In this document: positions 45,687 through 57,744 of the stretch, one piece after another
Layout: every line of letters starts with the position of its first letter
Numbering within the stretch: position 1 is the first letter of the stretch
Assembly: GCA_037976565.1 (NCBI GenBank)
Contig: CP137669.1
Coordinates: 42,062,912 to 42,126,911, forward strand
Direction: 5' to 3'
Length of the DNA: 64,000 nucleotides
From: Mesocentrotus franciscanus
Taxonomy: Eukaryota > Echinodermata > Echinoidea > Camarodonta > Strongylocentrotidae
The notes under the pieces: model-generated
Databases searched by the model: none
The model's input: only the letters and a program-made list of their open reading frames with translations
Told to the model about the DNA's origin: nothing
Program-made: the position numbers and the translations under genes

Positions 45687-46041
45687 AAGTAATGATTTTT
45701 GAAGTTGTTATCAATCATACACGAATTGGCAACTCTGTGACGTACCTTGCAAGCTCCCCTTCCATTTGCTATGTACATAAAATTTCATAAACTTTGATTT
45801 TCTTTGTTATTGATTACGGAATAGGTTTTTTCCATGTATGGGTTGTACAGAAACATATTTGCAATACTTATATTTAAGGTGCATGTGTGATTGCCAATTT
45901 GTGTTTTTTAATTGATCACACTTTAACAATTCATAACTTTCTTATTTTTAATTAGATATTTCACTGACTTTCAGTGACCTTCCGCTCATTTTTCTGCTTC
46001 TATTAAAACCAACTTAATATCAGGATGGACTTCCCCTTTTA
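45687..46041. mobile_element. MITE-like repeat, diverged copy C (of the 30437/38645 family)
   Basis: Shares the plan of copies A and B (GCAAGCTCCCCTTCCATTTG near a TGTACATAAA, then AACAATTCATAACTTTCTTA) and ends ATATCAGGATGGACTTCCCC, the inverse of the AAAGGGGAAGTCCATCC-type terminus. The left end is not clear. Confidence 0.55.
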
Positions 46042-46908
46042 ACGATTTATTTCCAAGAATTACATTTAAGCATCACAAATGTTGACCCCTATAGTTAATA
46101 GTTATATATATCTTTTTTACTGGTATACAATTAAGTTGCAATTTATACAGCATGCAATTACATTACCTCACAGCATTCTGTAGTGACCTGACATTTGCTC
46201 CTGCAACTGTTGCTCCAAGCTAAGTTGATTTCATGGTTGTGAATGGATTATAGATGGGTTATGGTTAAGAGCTGGTTAGTCACCAATAGAGTCCAGTGCT
46301 TTCTGGGCCCCTGAATTATAACTTTTGGCCTCCCAGTTTTGGTTAGCTGAAACAGGAAGTAAGGAGCATCAGCGGATACCTACATGTACATGTAAAACTT
46401 GAAAATCTAACCCCCAAAATTGATCTTGCAAGTGGAAAATACTTATTAAATGATTGAAATTCTTCTGTGATTGAATCCAGCAAGAATCTGTTTTGAAATG
46501 TTGGGGGAAAAAACTGCTTTGAGATGCTTTTTATATCATTAAAAAATAATTAATTGTTTGTTTACCTGAGCTCTTTAACAATATTTTCACCTTAGGCTCC
46601 TTATATGGGTCAGGTTTGACTAATCTGTAAAGCTGGTTTAATCCCTACTTGTTTGGAAGTGCATCTATAGGAATTTTGATACAGTTTTGTCATCATCTTC
46701 ATCTGGAAATTACAGAAATAAATTCACAGAATCAAACAAATTTTGTGTACTGTACATGTTATACATTACATTTCCAGGAATGAAGACTTCAAATTATTTA
46801 TGTCTGCCAGGGAAAAAGAGCAAAATTGATGTAATTATATTCAGAAATAAATAATTAGTATGAAAGCAATATGAAAGTGGTACATTGTACACGTAACACA
46901 AATCAAAA

Positions 46909-46947
<39 letters not shown>

Positions 46948-47805
46948 CTAGCTCATAATTATGCTGCTAGGCTTCTCTACTCCAAACACCCAGACTTTCA
47001 CCTGCCTTACTGTGTATAGCAGAGCATTTTGCTGATAGCAAACAATATGAGTAAAGGCTGGTTGTGAACAACAGGAAATGTGTTAATATGGAATGAATGT
47101 CTCTCATCTGAGATTGATAAAGAGTTTCTAGTGCTACATAAGACCACGTACTGAAAGTGAATGGCAGTACGCTGTTTGGCGTAGACTGCAAAAGTGAAGT
47201 ACTTCCCCTTGTTATAAGCCACTTCATTCTATCCCTATACATGTATGTACATTAATGAATTTCAACTTTCATGTAATATCAATATTTGAAGTCCTTTCAT
47301 GTTATAAATGTTTGCGAAAAAATGCACTTTGAAATGCCAGAATAAGCTACAGTACATTAGGTAAAAGAATGATATGTACATGTATAAGTGTGGAAAGATG
47401 TACTACAATTATTTGTAATTGTGTTTTCTACACTGAATGTTACCATGACAAACTTGGGCTTCTAAAAATCAAATGGAATTCATGCAGACTATTGCATGAA
47501 ACTGAATGAAAATATTGAGAATGGCTACTTGCCCCCTAAAGAGGCATTGTTACGGTGACAACAAATTTCTGCTGGTGGCTTGAAAAACATACATGTATGT
47601 CCTGACAGCGATGTACATGTACATATTGATAGTAAATTTAGTGTTTTTGATACTGCATTGTGATATTCAAATTTATATTCCACATACTAAGAATCTTGCT
47701 CTACGATTGGTCAAAAGGAAATCACGTGATGAAAGATAGTTCGCCCATCATTGATGGGAGAAGAAAAGTTACACTGTCCAAATAGTACTACTATCTTCAG
47801 TGAAA
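46042..47805. other. Intergenic stretch without recognisable gene
   Basis: AT-rich. The only defined item is an (AG)n microsatellite at 46912-46946. TACATGTA octamers are frequent. Short open frames on both strands show no protein-like composition. Confidence 0.5.
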
Positions 47806-47853
47806 GTGCGTTACACCCGGTAGATAGTCGACTATCTACCGGGTGCAACGCAC
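47806..47853. repeat. 48-bp near-perfect palindrome without loop
   Basis: GTGCGTTACACCCGGTAGAT reads into AGTCGACTATCTACCGGGTG and CAACGCAC. Only one base pair mismatches across 24 pairs. It would extrude as a cruciform. Confidence 0.95.
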
Positions 47854-48060
47854 TCTGCGTTGCGTATTGCTCTCCTCTTTAAGTGCTTTTAGTGTTAGTA
47901 CGCGAACTTTGATCACGCGCGAGCTATGGTCACGCCACCATACTGCATACACTGTATGTATCGTACTCCGTCACTTGCTAGCTAGCTGTCAATTGATGAC
48001 TTGTTGCTCTAAGATGAGTAAATGACGGAAGAAGTGAAATGTTTCTGATGTGGAATATAA

Positions 48061-48240
48061 AGCAAATAATCACCTTTTGGTTTCAGGCGATGGCAAACTA
48101 TCACTTCCTCAGCGATCTGAATGTATACGCTACATGTATCTTTCCTCAGCTTCGCTTCGGAAAGATAGCTACATCCAGATCGCTGAGGAAGTGATAGTTT
48201 GTCCCATCACCTTCACCAATGGTAATTATTTGCTTACTAA
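48061..48240. mobile_element. Foldback, about 80-bp arms
   Basis: Left AGCAAATAATCACC and GCAAACTATCACTTCCTCAG; right CTGAGGAAGTGATAGTTTGT and GGTAATTATTTGCT. The loop is near TCAGCTTCGCTT. The arms weaken in the outer third, so this is an older foldback than 45133-45513. Confidence 0.85.
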
Positions 48241-48330
48241 TGTGGATTGTGGCTAAGAAAACTTGAGCACATCATGTTGTTACTGGAACTTCTTTATTGA
48301 TTGCCTGTGATGTAACACACGTTTATTTTT

Positions 48331-48949
48331 ATGCCTCCGCTACAGAGTAGCCGGAGGCATTATGTTTTCTGGTTGTCCGTCCGTCCATACGTCCCGTTCT
48401 CGTCATCACGTTATCTCAAGAACCGATTGATGGATTACTGCCTAACTTAGGTCATGTATGTATCTTGCAAAGCCAACGAACTAATTAGATTTTGGGGTCA
48501 TGAGGTCAAAGGTCAAAAGTCATGGGGCTTATAATGTATTAAAAAATAGCTTGTGATCGCATTATCTTGAGAACCGATACACAGATTACCATCAAACTCA
48601 AGACATGTTTATGTATCTTGCAGAGCCAATGAACTGATTAGATTTTAGGGTCATGAGATCAAAGGTCAAAGGTCATGAGGCTCATTATGTATGCATATAA
48701 ATAGCTTGTGAACGCATTATAATTAGAACCGACAGATGGATAACTATCAAACTCAGGACAGGAATTTATCTTGCAGAGCCATGTACATGTATATGAAAAA
48801 TAGCTTGTAATCACAATATTATTCTGAGAACCCGTTAATGGATTACTATCAAACTTGAATATTAAAAATTGCTTCCGTTTTGGTTTGTAAAATCGCTCAA
48901 TGGCGGAGGCATCATTTTCGACTGCGTGCAGTCGAAGTTTCATCTAGTT
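48331..48949. mobile_element. Non-coding repeat element, full-length copy with ATGCCTCCGC / GCGGAGGCAT ends
   Basis: Starts ATGCCTCCGCTACAGAGTAG, then GTCCGTCCATACGTCC, then three subunits with GCAGAGCCAATGAACTGATT and AGGTCAAAGGTCA-like runs, and closes GGCGGAGGCATCATTTTCGA and GTGCAGTCGAAGTTTCATCT. The ends form a short inverted repeat. Same family as 31223-31960. Confidence 0.85.
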
Positions 48950-50849
48950 AAAATTAAAAACAGTGTGTGATGGATAGATGTGCCAGGGATAAGCAGACAT
49001 GTATAGTGTACATTGATTGTACATTGAAGGTTGAGATGTTACTAGGTTTTAGAATGAGATCATGCAGCATAATTATTTCAGATCATGTAGAGAGGAGGGA
49101 TATGGCTTACTTTTGGTTTCGAATGAGGTTGACCTCAATATCCATGTTATGAGAGTTGTAACTCCAGACTTGCAATCAGACTGGTTTCATAAACAGCCTG
49201 AAGATTTATGAATACCATTTGTCCAGTTTTTGTACACATGTGTTTTGCTCTGTTGTACAGTGTAGGTACATGATTGTACATATAAAAGAAAATCAACATG
49301 TTGATGTTTGTGTGCTGCATAAATGCTTGTTCAGATATGCCAAGGTAAACTGCCACACACAAAAAAAATGTGAATGGATGGCAACTGCACACAGCAAAGT
49401 TCCTACACGCATTCAGAGATACAGAGATGAGAAACGTATTTTAAGTTCACTTACGTCGTCATAAAAAAAAAACGGTTTAGTGGGTCATATCTGAACAATT
49501 AGGCTTTATTTCCACATGTAGGCCTGTGATTGCACTTCAATGTTGGTCATTCTTTTGTCTATTTTCTTCACTAACTATATTTATGTGCACATGCATTCTG
49601 AGTATAGCTATATTCTTGTGTGAATACTTTGAGTTTACCAAAATGTATACATACATGTACATTACATACATGCGAGTGTACATTACATCTTGACAGTGTG
49701 TACTGAATGTACTGTGTGTACAATCTCCTATTCCTACTGTAGGCCTACAGTACATGAATGAATGTATGAAGGCCTATACTTTGCTGATGCATAGTGAATG
49801 ATGGGTTGAATACCCTTGTATTCATTACGGCCCTAACTCCATAGCTCATTGTATGCAATATGCCTGTTTAAGCATGCATCATGCATGCAAGGATGAAGAA
49901 GCTTATTATCTACTAACCATGATAGCATGACTCAATATCACCATGCAAATTGATAACTGAATTAACAGGCTTGAGTAAACATCTTCTCCAGGGTTCTGTC
50001 TCTTTGGACCTGCTCATGCAGCCACATAATATAATGTAATTCACCCACTACATAATGAATGAGCATTTCCTGAGTGCGGACATTTTGAACAAGTTAACCA
50101 TTGATATGGAGATCTCGCATGTCAGGTGAGGGTGCAAAAAGTTATTGTTACATATTCATTAGAAGCTTGTTTGCATTTCATTTTGAAATATTTTGAAACT
50201 CAAATTAAGCATCTAAAATTCCATTATTCATAATCATGTCGAGACCATATCATTACATTTCATTACATTTACATCTCATTACATTTACATCTCATTTACA
50301 TCTCATTTACATATCATTACATTTCATTACATTTACATCTCATTACATTTACATCTCATTTACATCTCATTTACATCTCATTTACATCTCATTACATCTC
50401 ATTACATCTCATTTCAGAGAAGTTGGTTCCAGTTTAAATGCTACTTTCCCAATTTAAATCAAATTTCATGAAGGCATGTTGTAAGGAAAGCTTCATCCGT
50501 CAAAGCTCTCTATACTACTCACATCGTATGGGCTTACCTCCATAATGAGAAATTCACCGTTTTTCACTGATTTTTCCATCAAATTATGTATGGATATTAA
50601 ATGCACAAAAATGTTATAAGCAAGACAAAATTCCATAAAGACGTAATAATCTTTAAAAATATTATTGAATAAATTATTATGTTTTTATAAATACTTGACA
50701 AAGTAAAAATTTGGGTAATCTATCTTATAGTTACTTGTACATCACATTACTTGTCTTATAAATCTGAATACCCGGTAGCTGCAATGTAGATTTAATCTGA
50801 TTCATGCATCACCATGCATTGAATGTGTGTATATATTCCCGTGTATTGG
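48950..50849. other. Intergenic stretch; tandem CATTTACATCT array at 50248-50416
   Basis: 50248-50416 is an irregular tandem of TCATTACATTTACATC and TCATTTACATC units. The rest is AT-rich with many ACATGTACAT segments and no gene-like frame. Confidence 0.6.
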
Positions 50850-51013
50850 ATTTTTACAGACGTGTATCAATCAGATGTGATTATTTACGTCTGGGGACCG
50901 ACCTTTAACGTCACCATCCGAAAGACGTGACTCAGTTTCGAACCTGCGTCCTCGGCTGAATCAGTTTGTAACTTCCCCTTTTAGCTGGATTACAGGCGCA
51001 CGCCACAACGCCT
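50850..51013 (-). mobile_element. SINE with a 7SL/Alu-like head
   Basis: On the minus strand it begins GGCGTTGTGGCGTGCGCCTG then TAATCCAGCTA, which closely resembles the 5' end of 7SL RNA and Alu. A B-box-like GCAGGTTCGAAAC follows about 50 bases later. The body TTCGGATGGTGACGTTAAAG then GTCGGTCCCC resembles SINE bodies widespread in marine invertebrates. It ends near TACACGTCTG. The assignment is from visible motifs only. Confidence 0.6.
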
Positions 51014-51294
51014 AGTTATATATTCCCCCTCACCTGACTGACTATTTATCTGTTTTTTGACGTGTTTTTTTTCCCTAGTTACATAATGTACATGTAGGAG
51101 ATCTCATCAAGAAAAACACTCCTTGTGTAATTAGGAATTCACCCAGATTTTAAGTGCATTTTCTCTTGAAATGTAATATGTATAGAGGATGCACATAATT
51201 ATTTTCACAAGAGTGTAGTGCATGTCTCGAGCTATATAAATGATATTATATTTAATTTGGGGAAAATTATATAAAGGAAATTAGACATGAAATA

Positions 51295-51325
51295 AATACA
51301 GGTGAATAAATAATTCACCTGTATT
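51295..51325. repeat. Perfect palindrome, 13-bp arms
   Basis: AATACAGGTGAAT, loop AAATA, then its exact inverse. Otherwise 51014-52230 is AT-rich sequence without recognisable features. Confidence 0.95.
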
Positions 51326-52240
51326 TTGTGTGTTTACAAACATACAATGTAACAGTAAAGTCCGCACTATAATCTAACAGATTGAGAGAAGTGTGGATAG
51401 AACCTGATTTTAACCTCCCCCTCTCCCTTCAGTTTCATGAAAAGTTTCATGCTGCAAAATAATTGAATTACAACTGACACAACAATGAAGTTTGATGATT
51501 TGTGAAAGTTGTTTGCCTTGAATATTGGTGTCATTTACAGTTCATGAAAGCTTCATATCAGCATGCACCCTAGGGTCCATGATGTCAGCTTCATGTCGCA
51601 AGCGTTTTGGGTTTTGCAGTACATGGGTACCTGGTTTTATTGACTAAGACTTGTCACAATTGGGTGTGCACCCTCATGTAGGAAGCTCATTAATATTCTA
51701 GGTGTTTCACCAAAGTTGAGGGAAGCTGAGCATGCCAGCATGACTGTTATGAGTTTATTTTTCTATACAAGAGGGTGACGATTAGACAAGGATATGATAC
51801 ATAGCCACAGGCTTGAGGCAAATGAGAGTATAAGGCTTAAACTGGTGTTAATGGCATTAGCTAGTCTTCAGGGTGATTGGATCAAGGACAGCATGGATAG
51901 TACTGCAGTGATACCGAGTGGGACAGTTACTAATTGGAGAGAGCGCGTTTGCAGGATAGCGAGGCTTCGGGAATCTTGTTGTGGTCTGTACTGATAGTTG
52001 CATTCATGCAAATGTCCATCTGGAATAACATTTTTGAGGAGATAGTGTTGGTTTTGTTGAGGTGAATCCTTTGTTCTTGAGTATGGGAAAGTAAGTATGT
52101 TGTCAGGCTTTTAGTCTTTTGTTCATGTATAGGATTGTCCTGTTTGTACTGTGATATATTAGTTATACACTAGATGTAGGTTCAGTAGAGTAAAACAATT
52201 ACAAATTGATCATATTATAAAACATCCATTATATGTAATA

Positions 52241-53469
52241 GGCTTAGGCCTGAGTCATTACGGTTTTTGTGCTAAACGTTTAACCGTTAAATGTATACGG
52301 GCGGTTTCGTTTAACCGTTTTGAAAATACACGTATTTTTACATGTCTGTAAATTAAGTATAAGTATTCGGTCATTTCGATGAAGACATAATGTTTTCAGA
52401 TCTCCGTATCGGCAACGAAGTCTTGCCGATAATTATTGTTTTTAGATCTCTGTACGGGCAACGAAGTCTTGCCGATAATTATTGCTTTTAGATCTCCGTA
52501 AGGGCAACGAAATCTTGCCGATAATTATTGTTTTTAGATCTCCGTACGGGCAACGGAGTCTTGCCGATAATTATTGTTTTTAGATCTCCGTAAGGGCAAC
52601 GAGGGCTTGCCGATAATTATTGTTTTTAGATCTCCATACGGGCAACGAAGTCTTGCCGATAATTATTGTTTTTAGATCTCCGTACGGGCAACAAAGTCTT
52701 GCTGATAATTATTGTTTTTAGATCTCCGTACGGGCAACGAGGGCTTGCCGATAATTATTGTTTTTAGATCTCCATATGGGCAACGAAGTCTTGCCGATAA
52801 TTATTGTTTTTAGATCTCCGTACGGGCAACGAAGTCTTGCCGATAATTATTGTTTTTAGATCTCCGTACGGGCAACGAAGTCTTGCCGATAATTATTGTT
52901 TTTAGATCTCCGTAAGGGCAACGAAGTCTTGCCGATAATTAATTGTTTTAGATCTCTGTACGTGCAATGAAGTCTTGCCGATAATTATTAATTTAGGAGT
53001 TCCGTATCGGCAACGAAGTCTTACCGATAATTATTGTTTTTAGATCTCCGTAAGGGCAACGAGGGCTTGCCGATAATTATTGTTTTTAGATCTCCATACG
53101 GGCAACGAAGTCTTGCCGATAATTATTGTTTTTAGATCTCCGTACGGGCAACGAAGTCTTTCCGATAATTATTGTTTTTAGATCTCCGTACGGGCAACGA
53201 AGTCTTGCCGATAATTATTGTTTTAGATCTCCGTAAGGGCAACGAAGTCTTGCGGATAATTAATTGTTTTAGATCTCCGTACGGGCAATGAAGTCTTGCC
53301 GATAATTATTAATTTAGGAGTTCCGTATCGGCAATGAAGTCTCAAAAACAAAAACAATACACATGTAACAAACTGCACGAAAATAACGGTTAAACGGAGC
53401 GAGAAATGCTAAACGGTTTTGATGAATGCAGTCGTTTAACCGTCGGTTAAACGTTTTGACTCAGGCTTA
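52241..53469. mobile_element. Inverted-repeat element carrying a 46-bp internal minisatellite (about 20 units)
   Basis: Left end TAGGCCTGAGTCATTACG; right end, inverted, TAAGCCTGAGTCAAAACG. Inside each end are matching ACGTTTAACCGTTAA-type segments. A 10-base direct repeat ATATGTAATA flanks the element (52231-52240 and 53470-53479), consistent with a target duplication. The core (about 52395-53345) is an array of AGATCTCCGTACGGGCAACG then AAGTCTTGCCGATAATTATT then GTTTTT. Some units have variant phrases (AGGGCTTGCC, TTAGGAGTTCC), and blocks of variants recur, so the array grew by multi-unit duplication. No coding. Confidence 0.9.
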
Positions 53470-53479
53470 ATATGTAATA

Positions 53480-55040
53480 AAGTGCACATATCCATCTGAA
53501 AAGTTTATGTGAGAACAGACTGACTGTAAAAGTTGGATGGCTCTGTTTCAAGTACTGTATGCATCTAGAGTCTGCTGTTAACACGATGGATTGTGTAAAT
53601 ACAAGGCAGAGAAGTGCAACTTACAGGTCTAGTTGATTGATCACAGAAATGTAGAATAGAGAAGTTCATGCTACATTTAATACACTGTTATACCGACCTT
53701 AACTCGTGACAGTACCTTTGTATTAATTTACTGACGGAGTATTCAGAATTATGACCTGAGATATTTCCACTTTGTTATCCATACCAAAAGATTTGTACAG
53801 CATTCCACTGATTTGAGGAGATGTACAAGTACATTACGTAGTGTACATGTAAGGTGCTTTCTGTATTAGAGTTACATGTAGTCCAAGATGTGTAGATATT
53901 CAATGGAGATTTCTTTTGCTTGAAAAAACTCTTTCCGTTATTGTTTTACATTATGATAAATGGAGAAATGGAAAACAGAAGAAAGAAGAGAACAAGGTAG
54001 GAGCAATGCAAGACACTACAGCCTAGTTACAGGCTGCCAATCAGCAATAATATATCGTGAAAGCTAATTTTTTTTTGCATAAGTGTCAACTTGTGTCATC
54101 CTAAAACAATTGAGATTATGTTATTTACAAAATCATATCCTTCATTTACATGCTTCGTTTACATTGATTGCTGTAGATATATATCGTTTTTTTAAGGTTG
54201 GCTTCCAGCCTCCAGCCTCTAGGCACAAATAATTATGTTCCTTTTTTGCTTATTTAAATGATTTTGATTATCTCCTGTCTTTGAAATTGTCATGGTCTTC
54301 AATGTTGTGATATCACATACTGAAATTTCCAGTCAATAATTTGTGTAAAGTTGTAAACCATACATGTACATACATGTATGTACCTGTCTTTCAGCAATGT
54401 CAGAAAATGTTTATCATAATTAGTGTACATGTACCTGTAGAGAATGCAAATAAATTTTGCAGTGAAAGTTGCTGTGAAAAATTTTTGATATGAGGGAAAT
54501 TGATCATCCACTGTCTTTCTATTCTTGGATATCCTTCCACCTAAACTACATTGGAATTCATTTTGGTTTACCTTACAGGTTGCTGTGAAAGTTTACATTT
54601 TATTGGATGTTTTAACTTTTGCAATTATGTACAAACATTGTATTTGGTTTTGTATATAGGCTCCTATAAATATGTAGATTACAGTGGAAATGGCTGAGGT
54701 ACTAGTCGTAAGTTATCATTTGATTGCCAATATCTCATGTCAAGAATCGAGAATGATTTATTTAGCTTTTATTTCTGTTTCCATGTGAGTATTTGCAGCA
54801 CATTGAGGCGGTAATCGACATCAAGCAACTTGCATATGATGGCGATCACCTGCGTACACAAATCATGAAATGTTAATATCCCATATGTGTATATTGTTTA
54901 CAATGTATGTGTTGAAAAGTACATTGTTAATATTTGTAAATGTGTTTCTGTAATAATAAATTATTTTGTATTACGTTATTGCATGTAAAAATTAAATTCA
55001 ATCCAACAAATAAATAAATGCACATACCGGTATACCTGTA
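53480..55040. other. Intergenic stretch without recognisable gene
   Basis: AT-rich, with clustered TACATGTA-type palindromes (for example at about 53845, 54360 and 54425). Open frames are short and not protein-like. Confidence 0.5.
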
Positions 55041-55215
55041 CACAGGGAAAAAATTCTTTAAAAATTTCGGGGGCTACTTTTCAAGCTTGCTTGCATGAAA
55101 ATAACACTCTGTAATTTGTTTTGCATTGAACTCTATGGAAATTTTGGGGGCTCTTTTATGACTTTCGGGGGCTCTTTTTAGCATTTCGGGGGCTAATTCG
55201 CCCAGAGCCCCTGTG
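55041..55215. mobile_element. Short MITE-like element with CACAGGG ends and CGGGGGCT repeats
   Basis: Left CACAGGGAAAAAATTC and right CCCCTGTGTATTTTTTTC are imperfect inverses. The interior has four copies of TTTCGGGGGCT or TTTTGGGGGCT (about 55066, 55142, 55162, 55184). Short and non-coding. Confidence 0.65.
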
Positions 55216-56270
55216 TATTTTTTTCACTACCTGTACATACACTTTAGTGCATGTACACAGTGCACTTTTATGCACTGTAGTACATGTACATGAATGACTA
55301 AGTAGGATGGAATCTCTATATGCTACCCTGGGTTGTACTGTATGAGATATAGAGAGATAGAGAGAGAGAGAGAGAGTAGAAGAGAGAAAGCTGATGACAC
55401 TACGATGACACATCTGTGACTGAAAGGACATCATATATACATGTGCACTTTACATACATAGTGAAGGGAGACACAACTGATGGCTCCCTCCCATGTTGAG
55501 CATCATTCTCATCTAATATCATCTCCTTCTCACTTAATACCCTAACTGTACATGAGAGATAGTCAGTGTATTACAATACAAGCTTAATACTCTTGGTTGA
55601 GTCATTCAATGTGCTTTGATTTTCTTTATAAGATGACTCATCTACTTGGTTATATTAAGCTGCTATATTCTGTGACGTCCATTGGTATCTGACAATCGGA
55701 AGCTAGGTGCTGCAGTGCACATCCACCACGTGTTTGTATTGCCACTGATAGGCAAATATAGAATGTTTTTAGTTTAAGCAGGGCCAGTTCAAGCTACTTG
55801 TACTCTGTTATGTTGACACTGATTCGAGATCAATTTTCAAGGGATACCTGTTAGTCTCATTTATTTGTTTCATATCAATTGAATAAGATACATACAGGGA
55901 GGCTACACTAGTAAAGTATATGTATGTATTTTACATGGTATACATGTAGGTACTAGTAGGCATGTTTATAAAGGTATACCTACATGTAGTTCTTGTAAGT
56001 TGTTGCAAAAGGGAAATTGGAATGAAACTGGTTGGATACATATTTGTCCTCATATTAGGCCACTTGTTTATAAAAGTATGTGCTAGATATTAGGTTGATG
56101 TCCTAAGTCTCGTAACCTGTTTTTTGGTGCATTTTAGTGTGAGTAGTTGAAGGAACATCTACATGTATTTTTCTGTTCACAGGAGCTCTTTTAGGATTCA
56201 CTCACAATGCTGTTTAAGTAGTTTATTTTTTAATTTTTTAGAGCTTACCAGAGCTTACTTGTGATATACC

Positions 56271-56545
56271 GGTGTGTTGGCTCAGTCAGTAGAGCGTCCG
56301 CCTCACAACCGGGAGGTCGTGGGTTCGAACCCGGCCGCATCATACCAAAAGACGTTAAAAGATGGGAGTTGCTGCTACCTTGTTTGGCGTTCAACAATAA
56401 GGGGATAGAGCAATGTCGATCTGGCGCTGCTCAGTGGCTGCCGGGCTCACGATCAATTGGTCAAAAAGAATTTCCATTTTCGGTTTAACTTAATAAAATT
56501 TGGAGTGGACTTTAAAAGATTATTATTATCATTATTATTATTTGT
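56271..56545 (+). mobile_element. tRNA-headed SINE (tRNA-Val-like, CAC anticodon position)
   Basis: 56271-56345 folds loosely as a tRNA: A box TGGCTCAGTCAGTAGAGCG, anticodon loop CTCACAA, B box GGTTCGAACCC. A non-tRNA body follows with AAAGACGTTAAAAGATGGG, ATAAGGGGATAGAGCAATG and GCTGCTCAGTGGCTGCCGGG, and the element ends in an (ATT)n tail at about 56520-56542. The body and tail show this is a SINE and not a working tRNA gene. 55216-56270 and 56546-57387 hold no gene; an (AG)n run lies at about 55346-55376. Confidence 0.8.
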
Positions 56546-57387
56546 TTTACACATTGCCATTGCATGAGGACATTTATGTACCTGGACAGGCATGTGAATA
56601 ATATGTCATCTTTCATTTGTTAAAAATATTCCAAACAATGATTAAAAAGCTTCAGATTAGAATTGTCAGAATATGGTATTAAGAAAAAAATAAAAAATAA
56701 AAAAAAAATAAAAAAATTGGGGTGCTCTACAATAATCGGACATGGGTCTATAAGTTTTTAATTTTGTATCTACATTCAAATTTAACAAACTATTCATTTA
56801 AAGGTAAAGACCAGTTTCGGAAACACCCCTCTCTCAAAAAATGAAATGGAAGCTCTCATTACCAATCATGTAAAAGAATATGTTTTGACTAATTCGTGAT
56901 GATACAAATTTTGCCGGGAAACCGCCTACTAATTGATATATTTGGTAAATTATTATATCTATTGGGACCAAATAGATATCGCGCACATGGTCACGTAGTC
57001 CCATATACATCTTTCTGTCTACAGTGCTTGTAACTTTACCAAGACTGGGCCAAATTTCTTATCATTTTGATGATTCCAGAACCTTGCAGCACACACCAAT
57101 ACTATATGCTAGATGATCAACCCATTCTGATCGATTCCACAACGTTTCTTTCACAATGCAATCGCATGACCAGAGCTGGTCTTTATCTTTAAGTTTCAAA
57201 TTAACAAATACAGAATGAAAAATTTGAACTATTGAAGGCCAATGATATAATGGTAGAAGAGTGGAGAAATTACTGATACGAGAGGGAGTAATGATGTCAT
57301 ATAAAGTGTGTATGTTGTAATCATGTGTCTTTGGTGTGATCAGTAGTACTTCATACTGTTCTCCCTACCAGATGATGTTAACTTACA

Positions 57388-57458
57388 ATCTCTCTATCTC
57401 ATCTCCCTTTCTATCCTCTCTCTCTCTGTCTTTCTGTCTTTCTCTCTTTTTCTATCCT

Positions 57459-57490
<32 letters not shown>

Positions 57491-57741
57491 TTTTCTATCC
57501 TCTCTCTCTCTCTCTTTCTCTCTTTCTCTCTTTTTCTATCCTCATCTCTCTTTCTATCATCTCTCTTTCTATCCCTCTCAATTTCTCTCTCTGTCTCTGT
57601 GTCTCTTTCTCTTTCTCCCTTTCTCTTTCTATCCCTCTCCATTTCTCTCTGTGTCTCTCTGTCTCTCTGTCTCTTTCTCTTTCTCCCTTTCTCTTTCTAT
57701 TCCTCTCCCCCCTCTCTCTCTCTCTCTTCTGTTCTTGTCTA
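57388..57741. repeat. 350-bp pyrimidine (CT) tract ahead of the CCDC9-like exon
   Basis: Almost uninterrupted C/T on the plus strand: CTCTCT, TTTCTCTCTTT and TTTCTATCC units, ending TTCTGTTCTTGTCTATAG. The last AG (57743-57744) makes a very strong 3' splice site. Open frames over it (Ser/Leu-rich on plus, Arg/Glu-rich on minus) are artefacts of composition. Confidence 0.92.
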
Positions 57742-57744
57742 TAG

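Noticed and set aside
56271..56345. Functional tRNA-Val gene
   Set aside because: Acceptor and anticodon stems are imperfect and it continues into a SINE body with an (ATT)n tail.
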